From Ixodes scapularis (lineage: Eukaryota; Arthropoda; Arachnida; Ixodida; Ixodidae), in assembly GCF_016920785.2 (NCBI RefSeq), contig NW_024609835.1, forward strand, positions 173,658,995 through 173,722,994: DNA of 64,000 nucleotides. The letters run 5' to 3'. The notes under the pieces are model-generated. The model was given only the letters and a program-made list of their open reading frames with translations, searched no databases and had not been told where the DNA came from. A program made the position numbers and the translations under genes. The first letter of the stretch is position 1; the number at the start of each line of letters is the position of its first letter. Below, piece after piece: positions 46,072 through 55,787 of this stretch.

Positions 46072-47876
46072 GTAAGTGACGGGTCCCTCTTCGTAGTTTC
46101 TCGTGGAAAACGTATCCCCTCGGCCCGTGTCCACGAATGGGTGTAAAGCCGGTATTCCAGGGTCAAGTGAGGGACAACGTTGGTAAAAGAAAGCGCAGGA
46201 AGCAATTAACGGAAGCCTCTTCGGGAAGCGGGGTGTTGGGGCCAACGCAGTAGGGCTACTTCAGTTGTGAGGACTTTGAAAGCTCGATGGAATATATTTA
46301 TCTAGGCAGAATGCTGTATGGTGTCGAGACACTACACACCTACAACTTTTGCTGCAGTCTTGTATTTGCTGAGAACGACAAAAGTCGTACTGAAGCCAGG
46401 GGACCGGTGTGTGGCACGTATATGGGTGTCTCTCTTTGCTTAGTCTCCCCCTGGAACTATGCTGTTGAAACTGGCACATTTTTGGTGCTTTAGTTTTTGT
46501 AAAAAAGTGTTTCGTTCGCATTTGTAAGAAATTTATTTGTACGTTGGCTTCATTGGATTTGTCCGCATAAAGACGCCTTGAGCAGACCCGAGCCTCCAGA
46601 CTCTTGCCTGTTGTCTTCATTAGGGGTGTGACATCTGCGCCAATTGCGCCATTTTGATACAAATCCAATTTTCTGCGCCTAGTTGCGCCAAAAACGCGAA
46701 ATCGGTCGAAATTGGGCCGCACTGCGCCAAAGTAACACAAAAACAACAAAAAAAAAAAGTTTGTGACGACGCTGGATTTAGCGGGAAACGAGAGCTTGGT
46801 TGGCAACGTTCAATCTTTTCGTAATAAAGTACACGGCACGGGTACACGGTGGCGCAAGCAACCGCCGGATTCAAAGATTTTAGCTGTAGTACCATTCTAT
46901 ACCCATGATACGTGGTCTCTTCATGATTTTCATACTTCTTTTCGCTGTCAATTATGACTGCATACAAACGGTGCGCTGTCACGCCGTCTCGCTGTTTGGC
47001 TGCGAGAGGTATGACGCACAGGCTATCAAGATAAGGAAACCTAAGTATTTCTTTCATTTTGAGAGTAAACCTTTTCTTAAAAGTGCTATTGAGCACCTTC
47101 ATTGTGTAATTGTTCATTCGTGTCCGTAATCTGGTCAAAATGGCCGTCGCCGTAAGATATCTTTCGGTTATCACACACTTGCTTCCAGCGCATGAGCAAT
47201 CTAGTGAATCGGTCACACACCCGTATTTAGCGTGCATGTGCACGTGCTGATAGTTATTCTACCAATTCGCTATTTACCTTGTGACTCACTGGTGCAGAGA
47301 ATTTTTCTATCTGCACGTGCCTTCTACAGGCGTCCGATCAATATCTGGTTGTAGTAAACCATGCTTCCCTGTTCATGCTCTCGAATCACCGTTCTAGAAA
47401 AGTTTTGCACTACAGTTCCGCTTTGGCACCAGTTCGTATAAGCGTGAGGTACCTAGTGCCCACCTAACTTTGCAGCAAGCCTGTGTTTTCCTGTCCTCGT
47501 CTATGTACACAAACTCGCGTTTGCCTTTTTTTTTTTTTTATTTTATCTCGGTGCGTGTCAGCGCTGCTGATTTATTGGAAACCAGAGTGGAGAAAAAGAA
47601 TGATTAAGGAAAAAAAGATTTATCATTTATGGGATTTAAATTAATTTTTTTATTATTTCAGTTGCTGGATAAGGCTGCTCTAACATTTTCTGCTCCTAAT
47701 CTGCTCCAAAACAAGAAATTTGTGCTCCTAAGCTGCTCCAAAATCCAGATTTTTCTGCTCCAAAAATTGCTTCAAAACCTTTTTCACCTGTCTCACCCCT
47801 GCCTGTTTCATGCAAAAAACTCGCCGTAATTTGCACCTCAGACGGACTTTCAATCAGGGTGGGGTGTGTCTTGCAG
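46072..47876 (+). other. DDX6 intron 2 with a probable hAT-like insertion
   Basis: GT at 46072, AG at 47875-47876. A unit from about 46621 (taggggtgtgaca) to 47801 (tgtctcacccctg) has inverted termini close to hAT ends. The left half reiterates tgcgcca words and the right half reiterates ctgctccaaaa words. I found no convincing 8-bp duplication, so the boundaries are tentative. Confidence 0.55.
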
Positions 47877-48111
47877 GATGTGACAGACACGAAGGGCAAC
47901 GAGTTTGAGGACTTCTGCCTGAAGCGGGAGCTGCTGATGGGCATCTTCGAGAAAGGCTGGGAGAAGCCCTCTCCCATCCAGGAGGCGAGCATCCCCATCG
48001 CCCTGCTGGGCAGGGACATCCTGGCCAGGGCCAAGAACGGCACGGGCAAGACGGGCGCCTACATCATCCCCATGCTACAAAGGATCGACGTCACTAAGGA
48101 CCACATCCAAG
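47877..48111 (+). CDS. DDX6: DDX6 exon 3 (residues 49-126): Q motif and motif I
   Basis: Acceptor ttgcag|gatgtg, donor caag|gtgggt, ending in phase 1. It opens with DVTDTKGNEFEDFCLKRELL, a near-diagnostic DDX6 signature. The Q motif (GWEKPSPIQ) that reads the adenine follows, then motif I, ARAKNGTGKT, the Walker A loop binding ATP phosphates. Base composition is clearly GC-richer than the surrounding introns. Confidence 0.97.
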
Positions 48112-48933
48112 GTGGGTTAATCTCTCTTGACCCGCCCCGTGGCCATTTTGAAGAGCAGTCGTGGCTAGCCCATTCTCCAAGACACGGATTTGAGACGAGT
48201 ACCGCATCGGCGTTCCGCTAAGCTCGTGCTCAGGTGGTCTGGACACAATTTTGAGTCTAAACATTGGGCATTCAAGAGTTGCCACTGCACGTATCGTAAA
48301 ATGCCGAGGAAGTACCCACATTGTTCAAGTGCCCACTATTAACGTTTCCAAACTTGGAAATTCTGCAGATTATACATTGAGCATTTGATTTGACCGGACA
48401 AACGCCCATGTCTAGATTAATCCAGTTTTCAGTGAAAGTGGGGTGGGTGATTCACCGGTATTTTACGGTAGGTTACATGCAAAATCCCGTATTATGGCCT
48501 TCTTTTATAGAAGTATCGTGTTGTAGTGCCATCTTTTTCGTCAGTGTGTGCTTGAGGCTCCTCGGGCACCATGGCTTCCAGGTAGCTGAAGTGTGTAGCA
48601 TTTATTGGTTAGTAATGTGTTGGCATTAGCACTTACATGACAGGAAAAAGCTGAGGCCATCCATCTGCAGACTAAACAGTGGAAAGAGAAGCACACCGCA
48701 TAGAAAGGAGAGTAGTGAAGCACAAAGGCGGAGAGGGGACGTCATGGGGCAGAAGCCAATGCATCTGCGGGAAACTGGTGAACAGTGAAAGCAGTGTCAA
48801 GTGGATGCCGCTGCTAAGCGTGCCAGGCGGGCGAACGAGACAGGAGTGGAAGCAGCACCTAGCTCGGCCAACCGAGCCGACGTGGGGCTGCGTGCAACAA
48901 AGGCTGGTGGAAGCGCGAGCCCGCTTCGCCGTT

Positions 48934-49212
48934 AAAATGAAAGGAAGATGCATTGGTGGATCCTTGGGGAATGCATCAGCATGGCCTTTGGGATATGCCA
49001 CACACGTCCCCCTTTGGGAAACACTGACACTGACCCCGTCACGAAGCCAAGAAAGAGGCTGCAAAAAAATGGAAGAAGCAAAAGAGAAAGCCAAAACAAA
49101 AAATTGAAGGGGTCAGCGTTAGCGTTTCCCAGTGGGGAATGTGTGTGGTGTTTACCAAGGGTCATGCCACTGCATTCCCTAAGGATCCACCAATAGATCT
49201 TCCTTTAATTTT
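48934..49212. mobile_element. Foldback element
   Basis: Arms of about 105 bp: aaaggaagatgcattggtgg... to ...ctgacccc on the left, and ggggtcagcg... to ...ccaccaatagatcttccttt on the right. A roughly 70-bp A-rich loop separates them. Non-coding. Confidence 0.8.
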
Positions 49213-49301
49213 GCTTTGTTTAAACTTTGCTGTTAGAGCCGCATTGCTAAACCAGCCTCACTTGTCTTTGTAGACATAGCTGCGTACCAAGTGGCCCCAT
49301 T

Positions 49302-50407
49302 GGGCGCGTTCAGTAGCGGCCCCGGAGTCAAGGAGTCACTGACTCCTTCCACTGGACGGCCAAAAGTCACTTCCGGTGCACGTAACTCCGGGGCTTCGGA
49401 GTCAAGCTCTGAAGCACCGAGTCCGGAGACGGTGCACGTAGAGTCAAAGGAGCTAAAATGACGTCATTTCCTGACTGGTGACGATTTCCGGCGCTAAAAG
49501 AGAACAAAAACAAACAAAATGGCGGGATAAGCTGCTTCGGTTCTGTCGCGGGTGTGCAGTTTGCTCGCTTTTGTTAATGAAAAGTGCTCAAGGTAAGACG
49601 AATAACGCGTCCGAATTTCTTTTTGAGGTAAGGCTCCTTCGGAAAATGCATTGGACCGTATTTTGCTTGGTTTGAATATGCTAATAAACAACGTAAACGT
49701 TCATTTGACGCCGTGTCTTGATCGCCGTTGCACGGAAACGCGGACAGGACGATAGTCCTGTCCGCGCTCAACAGAGCAAGGCAGGGTATGACCGCGACTT
49801 TGGAAGCCGGTTGGACACTCACGCAGAGCATGATACCGATTAATGTTTTGTTTGCGTAGCTAAATCGGGGTGCACGTTGGCTGAGGCTCGCTTCGGCCGA
49901 CAAAACCTTGAACGCCGAGCGCGGCCGAATTTCCCGTGTGCATACGAGTTCGTTACGAAGGGCAAAACAAACGTATGGCCGTATAAAAGTATCGCAACCG
50001 GCGGCGTAGATTCGCCGAGCTCTATATTTTACGTGTGCTGACGACGTTTTTTGTCGGCTTTTATAACAGTAGCTGCCTTTGCACCGCCAAGCGAAGGGCT
50101 CGATCGCGTTGCATCGCTTCGAACAGCAGCGCTGATGTGTACAATCACCAGTTTTTTCTGCAACGACCTTGTAAAGACTTCAATACTGGCGTCAAATAAA
50201 AGCGATCGTGCTCGCCATCGTCTGCTTCCAGTTCGGAGACCGTCTGGCCCGTCTGGCCAAGGTGTTGGTCTGGCACAGGGGAGGAAGCGGAAATTGCGTA
50301 GAAGCAGGTTTGGAGCAGCGGGTTGTTTTGCCGTTCAGTAGGCGCTCCGATGACTCCGACTCGAATCACTCCGTTCGGAGGCAAGGGAGGCGCTACTGAA
50401 CGCGCCC
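49302..50407. mobile_element. TIR MITE, gggcgcgttcagtagcg ends
   Basis: The terminal 17 bp gggcgcgttcagtagcg is perfectly inverted at the right end. The 3-bp flank att is duplicated (49299-49301 and 50408-50410). A 3-bp duplication and GGG-type ends hint at a PIF/Harbinger-like or related superfamily; that is inference. It is 1106 bp without a recognised transposase. Confidence 0.75.
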
Positions 50408-51180
50408 ATTGCGATCAGGTTGCGAAGGGCACCAGGGATGTTCTTGGTATGCTTTGTCAGTTCAGCCTGCCGACCGTAGAATACCGTGCATCTGCCCACA
50501 CCACACTAAGGGCCCATTCCCAAATTCGTAGGATCTGAGGAAATCCACACGGTACATTTTTATGTAAAATTGATGACCAAAGAAGGGCCCATCCCTCCAT
50601 TTTATTTTGCGATCATCTCCAAAGTTTGAGTGCGCACTTGCCCGGTATTTTGTGGTAAGTGCTTGACTTCCACTTCTCTTGAGTATAATCTGCAATTTTC
50701 AAATAAAGGGCTGCCCGGCAACTGTCTACCTAGTTAAGAGAGCACCCAGATATCTTTTTTTTTTTTTCTTTGCTGGTTGAGGAGGGAGGCTAAAAGTGAT
50801 TATCTACCGTGGGCACAAAAAGATGTCCGCAGCTCAATGGAGCAAGCTTAATATAGCTTCATTGCCCGAGGTCTGGTAGCCTGCATGTTTCTGAAAAATA
50901 TAGGAGCAAAGTATTTGGGAATCGGTAGATTGTTGGAATAGAATTGTTCTTGAATGGCAAGAGTTGTCACATTGAGAAAGGTATTCTCACTACCATATTC
51001 AAGTCCTGAAGAAAAATATACAAAGTTAGAGGAAAGAGGCTGGTCACATTTTCCGGATACTTTGGTGCTTAATTTTTAATTTTATTGAAAAAAGTTATTC
51101 TTATTACCTTCCGAAAAACGAGATTTTTAAGGAGTTCCTTACGCTACTGGTGCATTTGGGACGTGCCATATTTACCTTAA

Positions 51181-52410
51181 GGGGAGGCACTCCCTTGGAG
51201 GGTCTACTTTTTAAGTGTTTGTGCCAGGTCAATGAAATTTTTAGGGTATGTTAAACGTCAAAACTTGGGAGGCTACACCAACTTTCAACTCAAAAGGTTT
51301 ATTTTTTGACAAGTTACAGCCTTATTCATTGAAAAAAATGTACATGTAGCAGTGCCAAAGGAAAAAAACTATTGTTTCAAAATATGAATAAAAAGGCACC
51401 ATTTCTTTGTTGGGATATAACGCTGAATGACTAAACTAGTCGGTAGTAGGCTTGAAATAATTTTTAAGGCCATATTTCACGTAAAAATTAACTTTCAATA
51501 ATGGTATGAATTTTTAATTTTTTTTCTTGTTTCACAAACGTCAACATTTTTGTGTGAAGAAATAACAATTTGCAAAATCTAAGCGCATAGCAGAGTTCTC
51601 CAGTAAATTTCATGCCAAAAAAGCCAGACATTAGACTTGGGGGCGCTTAACTCATCAAACGATAGTTTTAGAGCTGTGAAAAAATGGTGAAAACATGAAG
51701 CTGAGAAAAACTGGTTTGAAAGTTCGAACAGTGCTTTAGTAGATGGGGCTTGCCATTTCATCTAAAATGCTCCAGGGGCATATGTCACTCCTTCCTCTGC
51801 ACGGTCCCTCTGTGCGTTGGCCACAGCTTCCATCTTCCTTTTTTTGTGGGACATCTTGGAGGACTCGAGCGCTTTCATTTGGACCTTCGCAACCTTCATC
51901 TTGGTGGCCTTCTCTCCGTATGACGCTTGGTAGCTCCCTGGCTGTATGCCCATTTCCAACAGAGCTTCCTGATTCGCTAGGGCGAGCCACATCACGTGGC
52001 TCGTCCTAGCGAATCAGAGCTCTTGTTTCGTCAGCTTGACCAATAAGAGCGTGCACAGCTATGTTTTCTACGGGGTTTTACGGTCTGTGAGCATGATATC
52101 GCGAACAATGCTGCGAACAGAACGAAAGAAGGCGAGACGCTCATTCCAACGAGGGGGGCCTGTCCATGCTAGTCTTAAGAAACGCGGAGGGAGCGCGCTT
52201 TGAAAATGGCACATTTTTGTAATCGGCCGCGTCGTTGGCGCGCACGTGCGGCCACCAGCACTTCGAAAATAATTTATTTCGGAGTAAATACTTTACTTAC
52301 AGGAATAAAATTTTTGGACAGCATTCTTTATGAGTTGTAAAAGCTGGTCAGCCTATTTTCCAAAAATGTGACTTTTTTGAAAAAATCGCGATTCCTAGGC
52401 CGTGCCTCCC
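51181..52410. mobile_element. TTAA-flanked MITE in intron 3
   Basis: TTAA flanks at 51177-51180 and 52411-52414. Inverted ends are ggggaggcac and gtgcctccc. It is 1230 bp with AT-rich arms and a central GC-rich part, including a hairpin at 51969-52017. No transposase. Confidence 0.75.
51969..52017. repeat. Hairpin with 22-bp arms
   Basis: Arms 51969-51990 and 51996-52017 are reverse complements with one mismatch, around the loop atcac. It lies inside the TTAA-flanked element. Confidence 0.9.
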
Positions 52411-52460
52411 TTAAAAATCTTCAATACCAAAAGTTGTCAGAGCTCATTTGTGGATCCAAA

Positions 52461-52541
52461 GCTGCACATGTGATGAGTTCATCCAGTTCTGCTACAGAAC
52501 CTCTACTGACGACACAAATACCAAACCTCTGACTGTGCAGC
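52461..52541 (+). ncRNA. SNORD38: SNORD38-like box C/D snoRNA, copy A (intron 3)
   Basis: Terminal stem gctgcac/gtgcagc (52461-52467 with 52535-52541). Box C gtgatga at 52470-52476 and box D ctga at 52529-52532. Between them lies tccagttctgctac, followed by a degenerate D-prime (caga). The guide matches the vertebrate U38 guide that directs 2'-O-methylation of an adenosine in 28S rRNA. The target is known for the family and inferred here. It is 81 nt, with the D box about 100 nt from the next 3' splice site, a usual spacing for splicing-dependent C/D snoRNAs. The second guide, ending accaaacct before box D, is shared with copy B. Confidence 0.85.
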
Positions 52542-52632
52542 GGGTTTCCTCTCCTCTTTGTGCCCCCCCCCATGTTGTGTTGTCCCTGCTGCAGCGTTGC
52601 TGAGTTGTGCCCCCGTCACCCCTGTGTTTCAG

Positions 52633-52776
52633 CCATGGCGATAGTGCCGACGCGCGAACTTGCCCTGCAGACCAGCCAGATTTGTATAGAGCTGTCCAAG
52701 CACCTCAAGGCTCGAGTGATGGTCACTACTGGCGGCACCAACCTCAAGGATGACATTATGCGTATCTACGAAAACG
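52633..52776 (+). CDS. DDX6: DDX6 exon 4 (residues 127-174): motifs Ia and GG
   Basis: Acceptor tttcag|ccatgg; the split codon gives Ala. It encodes AMAIVPTRELALQ (motif Ia, RNA backbone contact) and VTTGGTNLKDDIMR (the GG region typical of the family). It ends in phase 1 at acg|gtaggt. Confidence 0.96.
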
Positions 52777-53760
52777 GTAGGTCGCCAGCTCCATTTTTGC
52801 GCCAGAGTAGGCAGATCTGAGTTGGCGTTTTCTGGTTGCTGCCTTGGATGTGGTCGCTGAAACTTGTGGGAAACGCCTATGCGAAAACCGACAGCATGTT
52901 TTTCACGCTTGCGAGATGTTTACTTGCTTTCTACTGTCGGTGGTGGTGGTTCCATCGAGGCACCCTATTGGTAGTCAACAATGGGCACAAGAGCTGCAAA
53001 ATGTTTTTGTGTCACTCCTCACCTAGCAGTGGGGTGTCCTGAAAAAGAAATCAATGATGTTTTATGAAACTTTGTCCAGTTTCCCCTTTCTTCTTTTCTT
53101 GTGGAACTGAAGCTGCACATGTGATGAGTTTATCCAGTTCTGCTACAGAAGCTCTACTGACGACACTTATACCAACCCTCTGACTGTGCAGTCTTCATTT
53201 TAATATTCCTCATCAATCAGTTCACTAATATGCTGCATTTTAAGTCTCCAGAGCAGCAGCCAAGTACTGCAGCTTTTTATGAAATGCTAGACTGCCAGAC
53301 TTGCCAAACGCTCGAAAATAAGTTTTTTTAAGGGTATCTATCGTATATGTCGGAACTTTGTTTTCATAAATCTAAAAGATGTTTGTCTTGCACCAACTCT
53401 TGCTACGGAATCAGCTAAACAACTCGTGTGACGTGACTTCTGCGGAGTTGTGCGACGAGGGGTTTTGGGCAGATGAACACCCCGGACACTTGTGTAATGC
53501 TGTGTAAAACACAGGCGTTAGCTGATAACCAATATACTTTGCACACGAGCATTGGGAAATACCATGCCTTTTTCTAAGGCTCCATTTTCTGATTTTGGCA
53601 AGTTTGTCTTTTGGTATTTTCACTCCCATATACTCATTTTTTATATATTGCAGCGCAGTATATGAAGGTGCTGATTGATTTGGCTCGTAGGGCCTGCGCT
53701 AAAATGCATTTTCTTGTGGCATCGGTTTCAATGATGTGCTCCCTGTTCTTGTGTACGCAG
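52777..53760 (+). other. DDX6 intron 4 (984 bp)
   Basis: GT at 52777, AG at 53759-53760. It contains snoRNA copy B at 53113-53191. A possible snoRNA relic (tgatg...gaaactttgtccagtt) lies at 53053-53085. The remainder is unremarkable. Confidence 0.85.
53113..53191 (+). ncRNA. SNORD38: SNORD38-like box C/D snoRNA, copy B (intron 4)
   Basis: Stem ctgcac/gtgcag, box C gtgatga (53121-53127), box D ctga (53180-53183). The D-prime guide tccagttctgctac is identical to copy A, again with caga in place of ctga. The second guide ends accaaccct. Copies A and B are clearly the closest pair. Unlike A and D it lies far (about 570 nt) from the next exon. Confidence 0.82.
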
Positions 53761-53855
53761 TGCACGTAATAATTGCCACCCCTGGTCGCATCCTGGATCT
53801 CATGGAAAAGCGCGTTGCCCAAATGGACAAGTGCAGCATGCTCATCCTGGATGAG
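53761..53855 (+). CDS. DDX6: DDX6 exon 5 (residues 175-206): motif Ib, first half of DEAD
   Basis: Acceptor gtacgcag|tg and donor gatgag|gtacg. It encodes VHVIIATPGRILDLMEKR, with TPGR (motif Ib), and ends LILDE in phase 0. The intron therefore falls inside the DEAD box, between Asp-Glu and Ala-Asp. Confidence 0.97.
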
Positions 53856-54495
53856 GTACGTTTGGGGAAGCTTGTGGAGCCCGCTTTTTAGGGGGACAGT
53901 GTTTTCCGGTCTGGTTGCTTTCATGATGAGAACTAATTGTCAGTTCTGCTACTGAGGCATGACACTGCTGACACAACTTCTCCACTTCCTGAGAAGCAAC
54001 CCAACAGGGACATCTGAGGTGGCGAGAGGCTTATAAATATGCACATTAGCTACCCGTAATAAGTAAAATATACATATATTTTCCTTTTCACTTTTTTTTT
54101 GCAGGGGGGCATTTGTCTAGTATTTGTGAGCTCTATAGAACTTCGAAAACATTGCCTTTTGCACGCTGCCATCTTTGGCTGCTGGGCTGTCTTAACGCCT
54201 AAGCATGCGCTGTTGCTGTGTTGTGCGATATATCAGATGCTGCATGTGTGCCCTAGCTCTCTGCATTTTTCGCCCGGGTGGTAAGCAACGGAAAGGTCTA
54301 TAGTTTGTGCGAGCAACATTTTAATGTGAAGGTGTCGTCCACATCTTCTCGAGACTTGCATTGATCTGGCTTCAAACGTTGCATCAACGTTTCTTATCCG
54401 ACTTATTTGGAATCGGTTTTCTCTCACCCTTCGGGTGAGGGTATGTGGGTGGCCGGTACGGTAGTGCCTGAACAGGGAGGGCTCTTCCTTTTCAG
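53856..54495 (+). other. DDX6 intron 5 (640 bp)
   Basis: GT at 53856, AG at 54494-54495. It contains snoRNA copy C close to its 5' end. Confidence 0.88.
53913..54001 (+). ncRNA. SNORD38: SNORD38-like box C/D snoRNA, copy C (intron 5)
   Basis: Stem ggttgctt/aagcaacc, box C atgatga (53923-53929), canonical D-prime ctga (53952-53955) directly after gtcagttctgcta, and box D ctga (53989-53992). The second guide, ending cttctccacttc, is shared with copy E. It begins 58 nt after the 5' splice site. With both D boxes canonical it is one of the best-formed copies. Confidence 0.9.
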
Positions 54496-54618
54496 GCGGA
54501 CAAGTTGCTGTCCCAGGATTTCAAGGGCCTCCTGGACAAAGTGATCAGCTTCCTTCCTCAGGACAGACAAATCCTCCTCTACTCTGCCACATTCCCCCTG
54601 ACTGTGGAGCAGTTCATG
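54496..54618 (+). CDS. DDX6: DDX6 exon 6 (residues 207-247): end of DEAD, motif III
   Basis: Acceptor cttttcag|gcggac and donor ttcatg|gtgagc, both phase 0. It begins ADKLLSQDF, completing the DEAD box, and includes LLYSATFPL with the SAT motif III that couples ATP hydrolysis to unwinding. Confidence 0.97.
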
Positions 54619-54664
54619 GTGAGCCTGCCCCATCTCCTGGATCAGGGGTCTCCAAACATTATTA

Positions 54665-54844
54665 CAGCGGAGCTGTTCTGGACTAGTTTCCCCAGGATTG
54701 TGTCCACCAGCAAACAAATGTTGACACAACACTCCTCACAGCTACCACCATCTATGAGCGACGGCAGTAACCAGAAAACCGGCCTGCCGGTTGTCTGGTT
54801 GCCGCCGTCGCTCAGAGATGGTGGCTTGTAGTACAGCTCCGCTG
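54665..54844. mobile_element. Small foldback MITE in intron 6
   Basis: Perfect 12-bp termini cagcggagctgt/acagctccgctg enclose inner arms at 54741-54783 and 54786-54827 (gagcgacggc...ccggc and inverse) that pair with a few mismatches. No target duplication is evident. Confidence 0.7.
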
Positions 54845-54888
54845 CTTTTCTTCACCAGAGTGGAACCGCTGAAAGATTTTGCCCCCTT

Positions 54889-54972
54889 TTGTTTTCACTG
54901 ATGAATTTTCATGTCAGTTCTGCTACTGAATGGCCTCTTGACGGACACATTTGATTCACTGAGAAGACAAAT
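54889..54972 (+). ncRNA. SNORD38: SNORD38-like box C/D snoRNA, copy D (intron 6)
   Basis: Box C tgatga (54899-54904), D-prime ctga (54926-54929) after gtcagttctgcta, box D ctga (54959-54962). The terminal stem gttttc/gaagac contains one wobble. The second guide (ending tttgattca) differs from all other copies. The D box is 85 nt from exon 7. Confidence 0.82.
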
Positions 54973-55047
54973 GTTCTAGACTGCTGCGTAAGGGGTCTTC
55001 AAGCTGAGAGCTCTGGATGAGTAGTCCCTCCCTTTGCCCCTCCGCAG

Positions 55048-55176
55048 AAGAAGCACCTCCACAGCCCGTACGAGATAAACCTGATGGACGAGCTAACCCT
55101 GAAGGGAGTTACGCAGTACTATGCCTTCGTACAAGAGAGGCAGAAGGTGCACTGTCTCAACACTCTCTTCTCCAAG
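55048..55176 (+). CDS. DDX6: DDX6 exon 7 (residues 248-290)
   Basis: Acceptor tccgcag|aagaag and donor tccaag|gtaagc, phase 0. It encodes HSPYEINLMDELTLKG and TQYYAFVQERQKVHCLNTLF, the linker into RecA domain 2. EINLM-x-ELTLKG-x-TQYYA is characteristic of DDX6. Confidence 0.97.
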
Positions 55177-55606
55177 GTAAGCCCCTCCCGGCCTGCCTGC
55201 TGGCTTCCTTCCCGTCATTCTTTTCTCTGGGTTTGCTTCTGTGATGAGAATTCATTGTCAGTTCTGCTACTGAGGCGTCATAATGCTGACAAAACTTCTC
55301 CACTTCCTGAGTGGCAAACCCAGAAATGAATATTGGAGAATTCAAGAGAGAAGGCCCTAAACTTCGTTGGCATCTTGTTGCGTTGTTCTATGGTCGTCCA
55401 ACTAATATGGGCACCTTTGGTCCCTAGAATGTAGTCTCTTACGAGGGTCTCTCCTGCCAACAAGACAAAAATGAATGTATCTAGCCAGCTTGTCCGCGAA
55501 AGGTTTTTTTGTGTAGCAAGTTGTCCACAAATCTTGTTTGTTGTCTCGAGTTGTACCGTTTGGTGTTTGATGCTGTACACCTGTTGTTGCTGGGGTGGTC
55601 TTTCAG
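55177..55606 (+). other. DDX6 intron 7 (430 bp)
   Basis: GT at 55177, AG at 55605-55606. It contains snoRNA copy E and otherwise nothing recognised. Confidence 0.88.
55227..55323 (+). ncRNA. SNORD38: SNORD38-like box C/D snoRNA, copy E (intron 7)
   Basis: The strongest terminal stem of the set, ctgggtttgc/gcaaacccag (10 bp, perfect). Box C gtgatga (55241-55247), D-prime ctga (55270-55273) after gtcagttctgcta, box D ctga (55307-55310). The second guide is close to copy C (acttctccacttc). It starts 50 nt after the 5' splice site. Confidence 0.9.
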
Positions 55607-55787
55607 CTGCAGATCAACCAGTCCATCATCTTCTGCAACTCGACTCAGCGAGTGGAGCTTCTGGCCAAGAAGATAACAGAGTTGGGCTACTCGTGCTACT
55701 ACATCCACGCCAAGATGTCGCAACAGCACCGCAACCGCGTGTTCCACGACTTCCGCGCCGGCCTCTGCAGGAACCTAGTCTGCTCCG
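55607..55787 (+). CDS. DDX6: DDX6 exon 8 (residues 291-350): motif IV region
   Basis: Acceptor ctttcag|ctgcag, donor tccg|gtgagg, phase 1. It includes SIIFCNSTQRVELLAKKI (motif IV) and YIHAKMSQQHRNRVFHDFR. It ends VCS, with the following Asp codon split across the intron. Confidence 0.97.

Larger units (their letters stand above)
48112..52632 (+). other. DDX6 intron 3 (4.5 kb)
   Basis: GT at 48112, AG at 52631-52632, phase 1. It carries a foldback element (48934-49212), a TIR MITE (49302-50407), a TTAA-flanked MITE (51181-52410) and the first SNORD38-like snoRNA, whose D box ends 100 nt before exon 4. Confidence 0.85.
54619..55047 (+). other. DDX6 intron 6 (429 bp)
   Basis: GT at 54619, AG at 55046-55047. 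It holds a caggggtctccaaac hAT-type terminus at 54643 without a partner end, a foldback MITE, and snoRNA copy D. Confidence 0.85.

Noticed and set aside
48679..49107. 142-residue + strand frame in DDX6 intron 3
   Set aside because: It covers one arm of a foldback element; no homology to any protein I recognise and no splice context.
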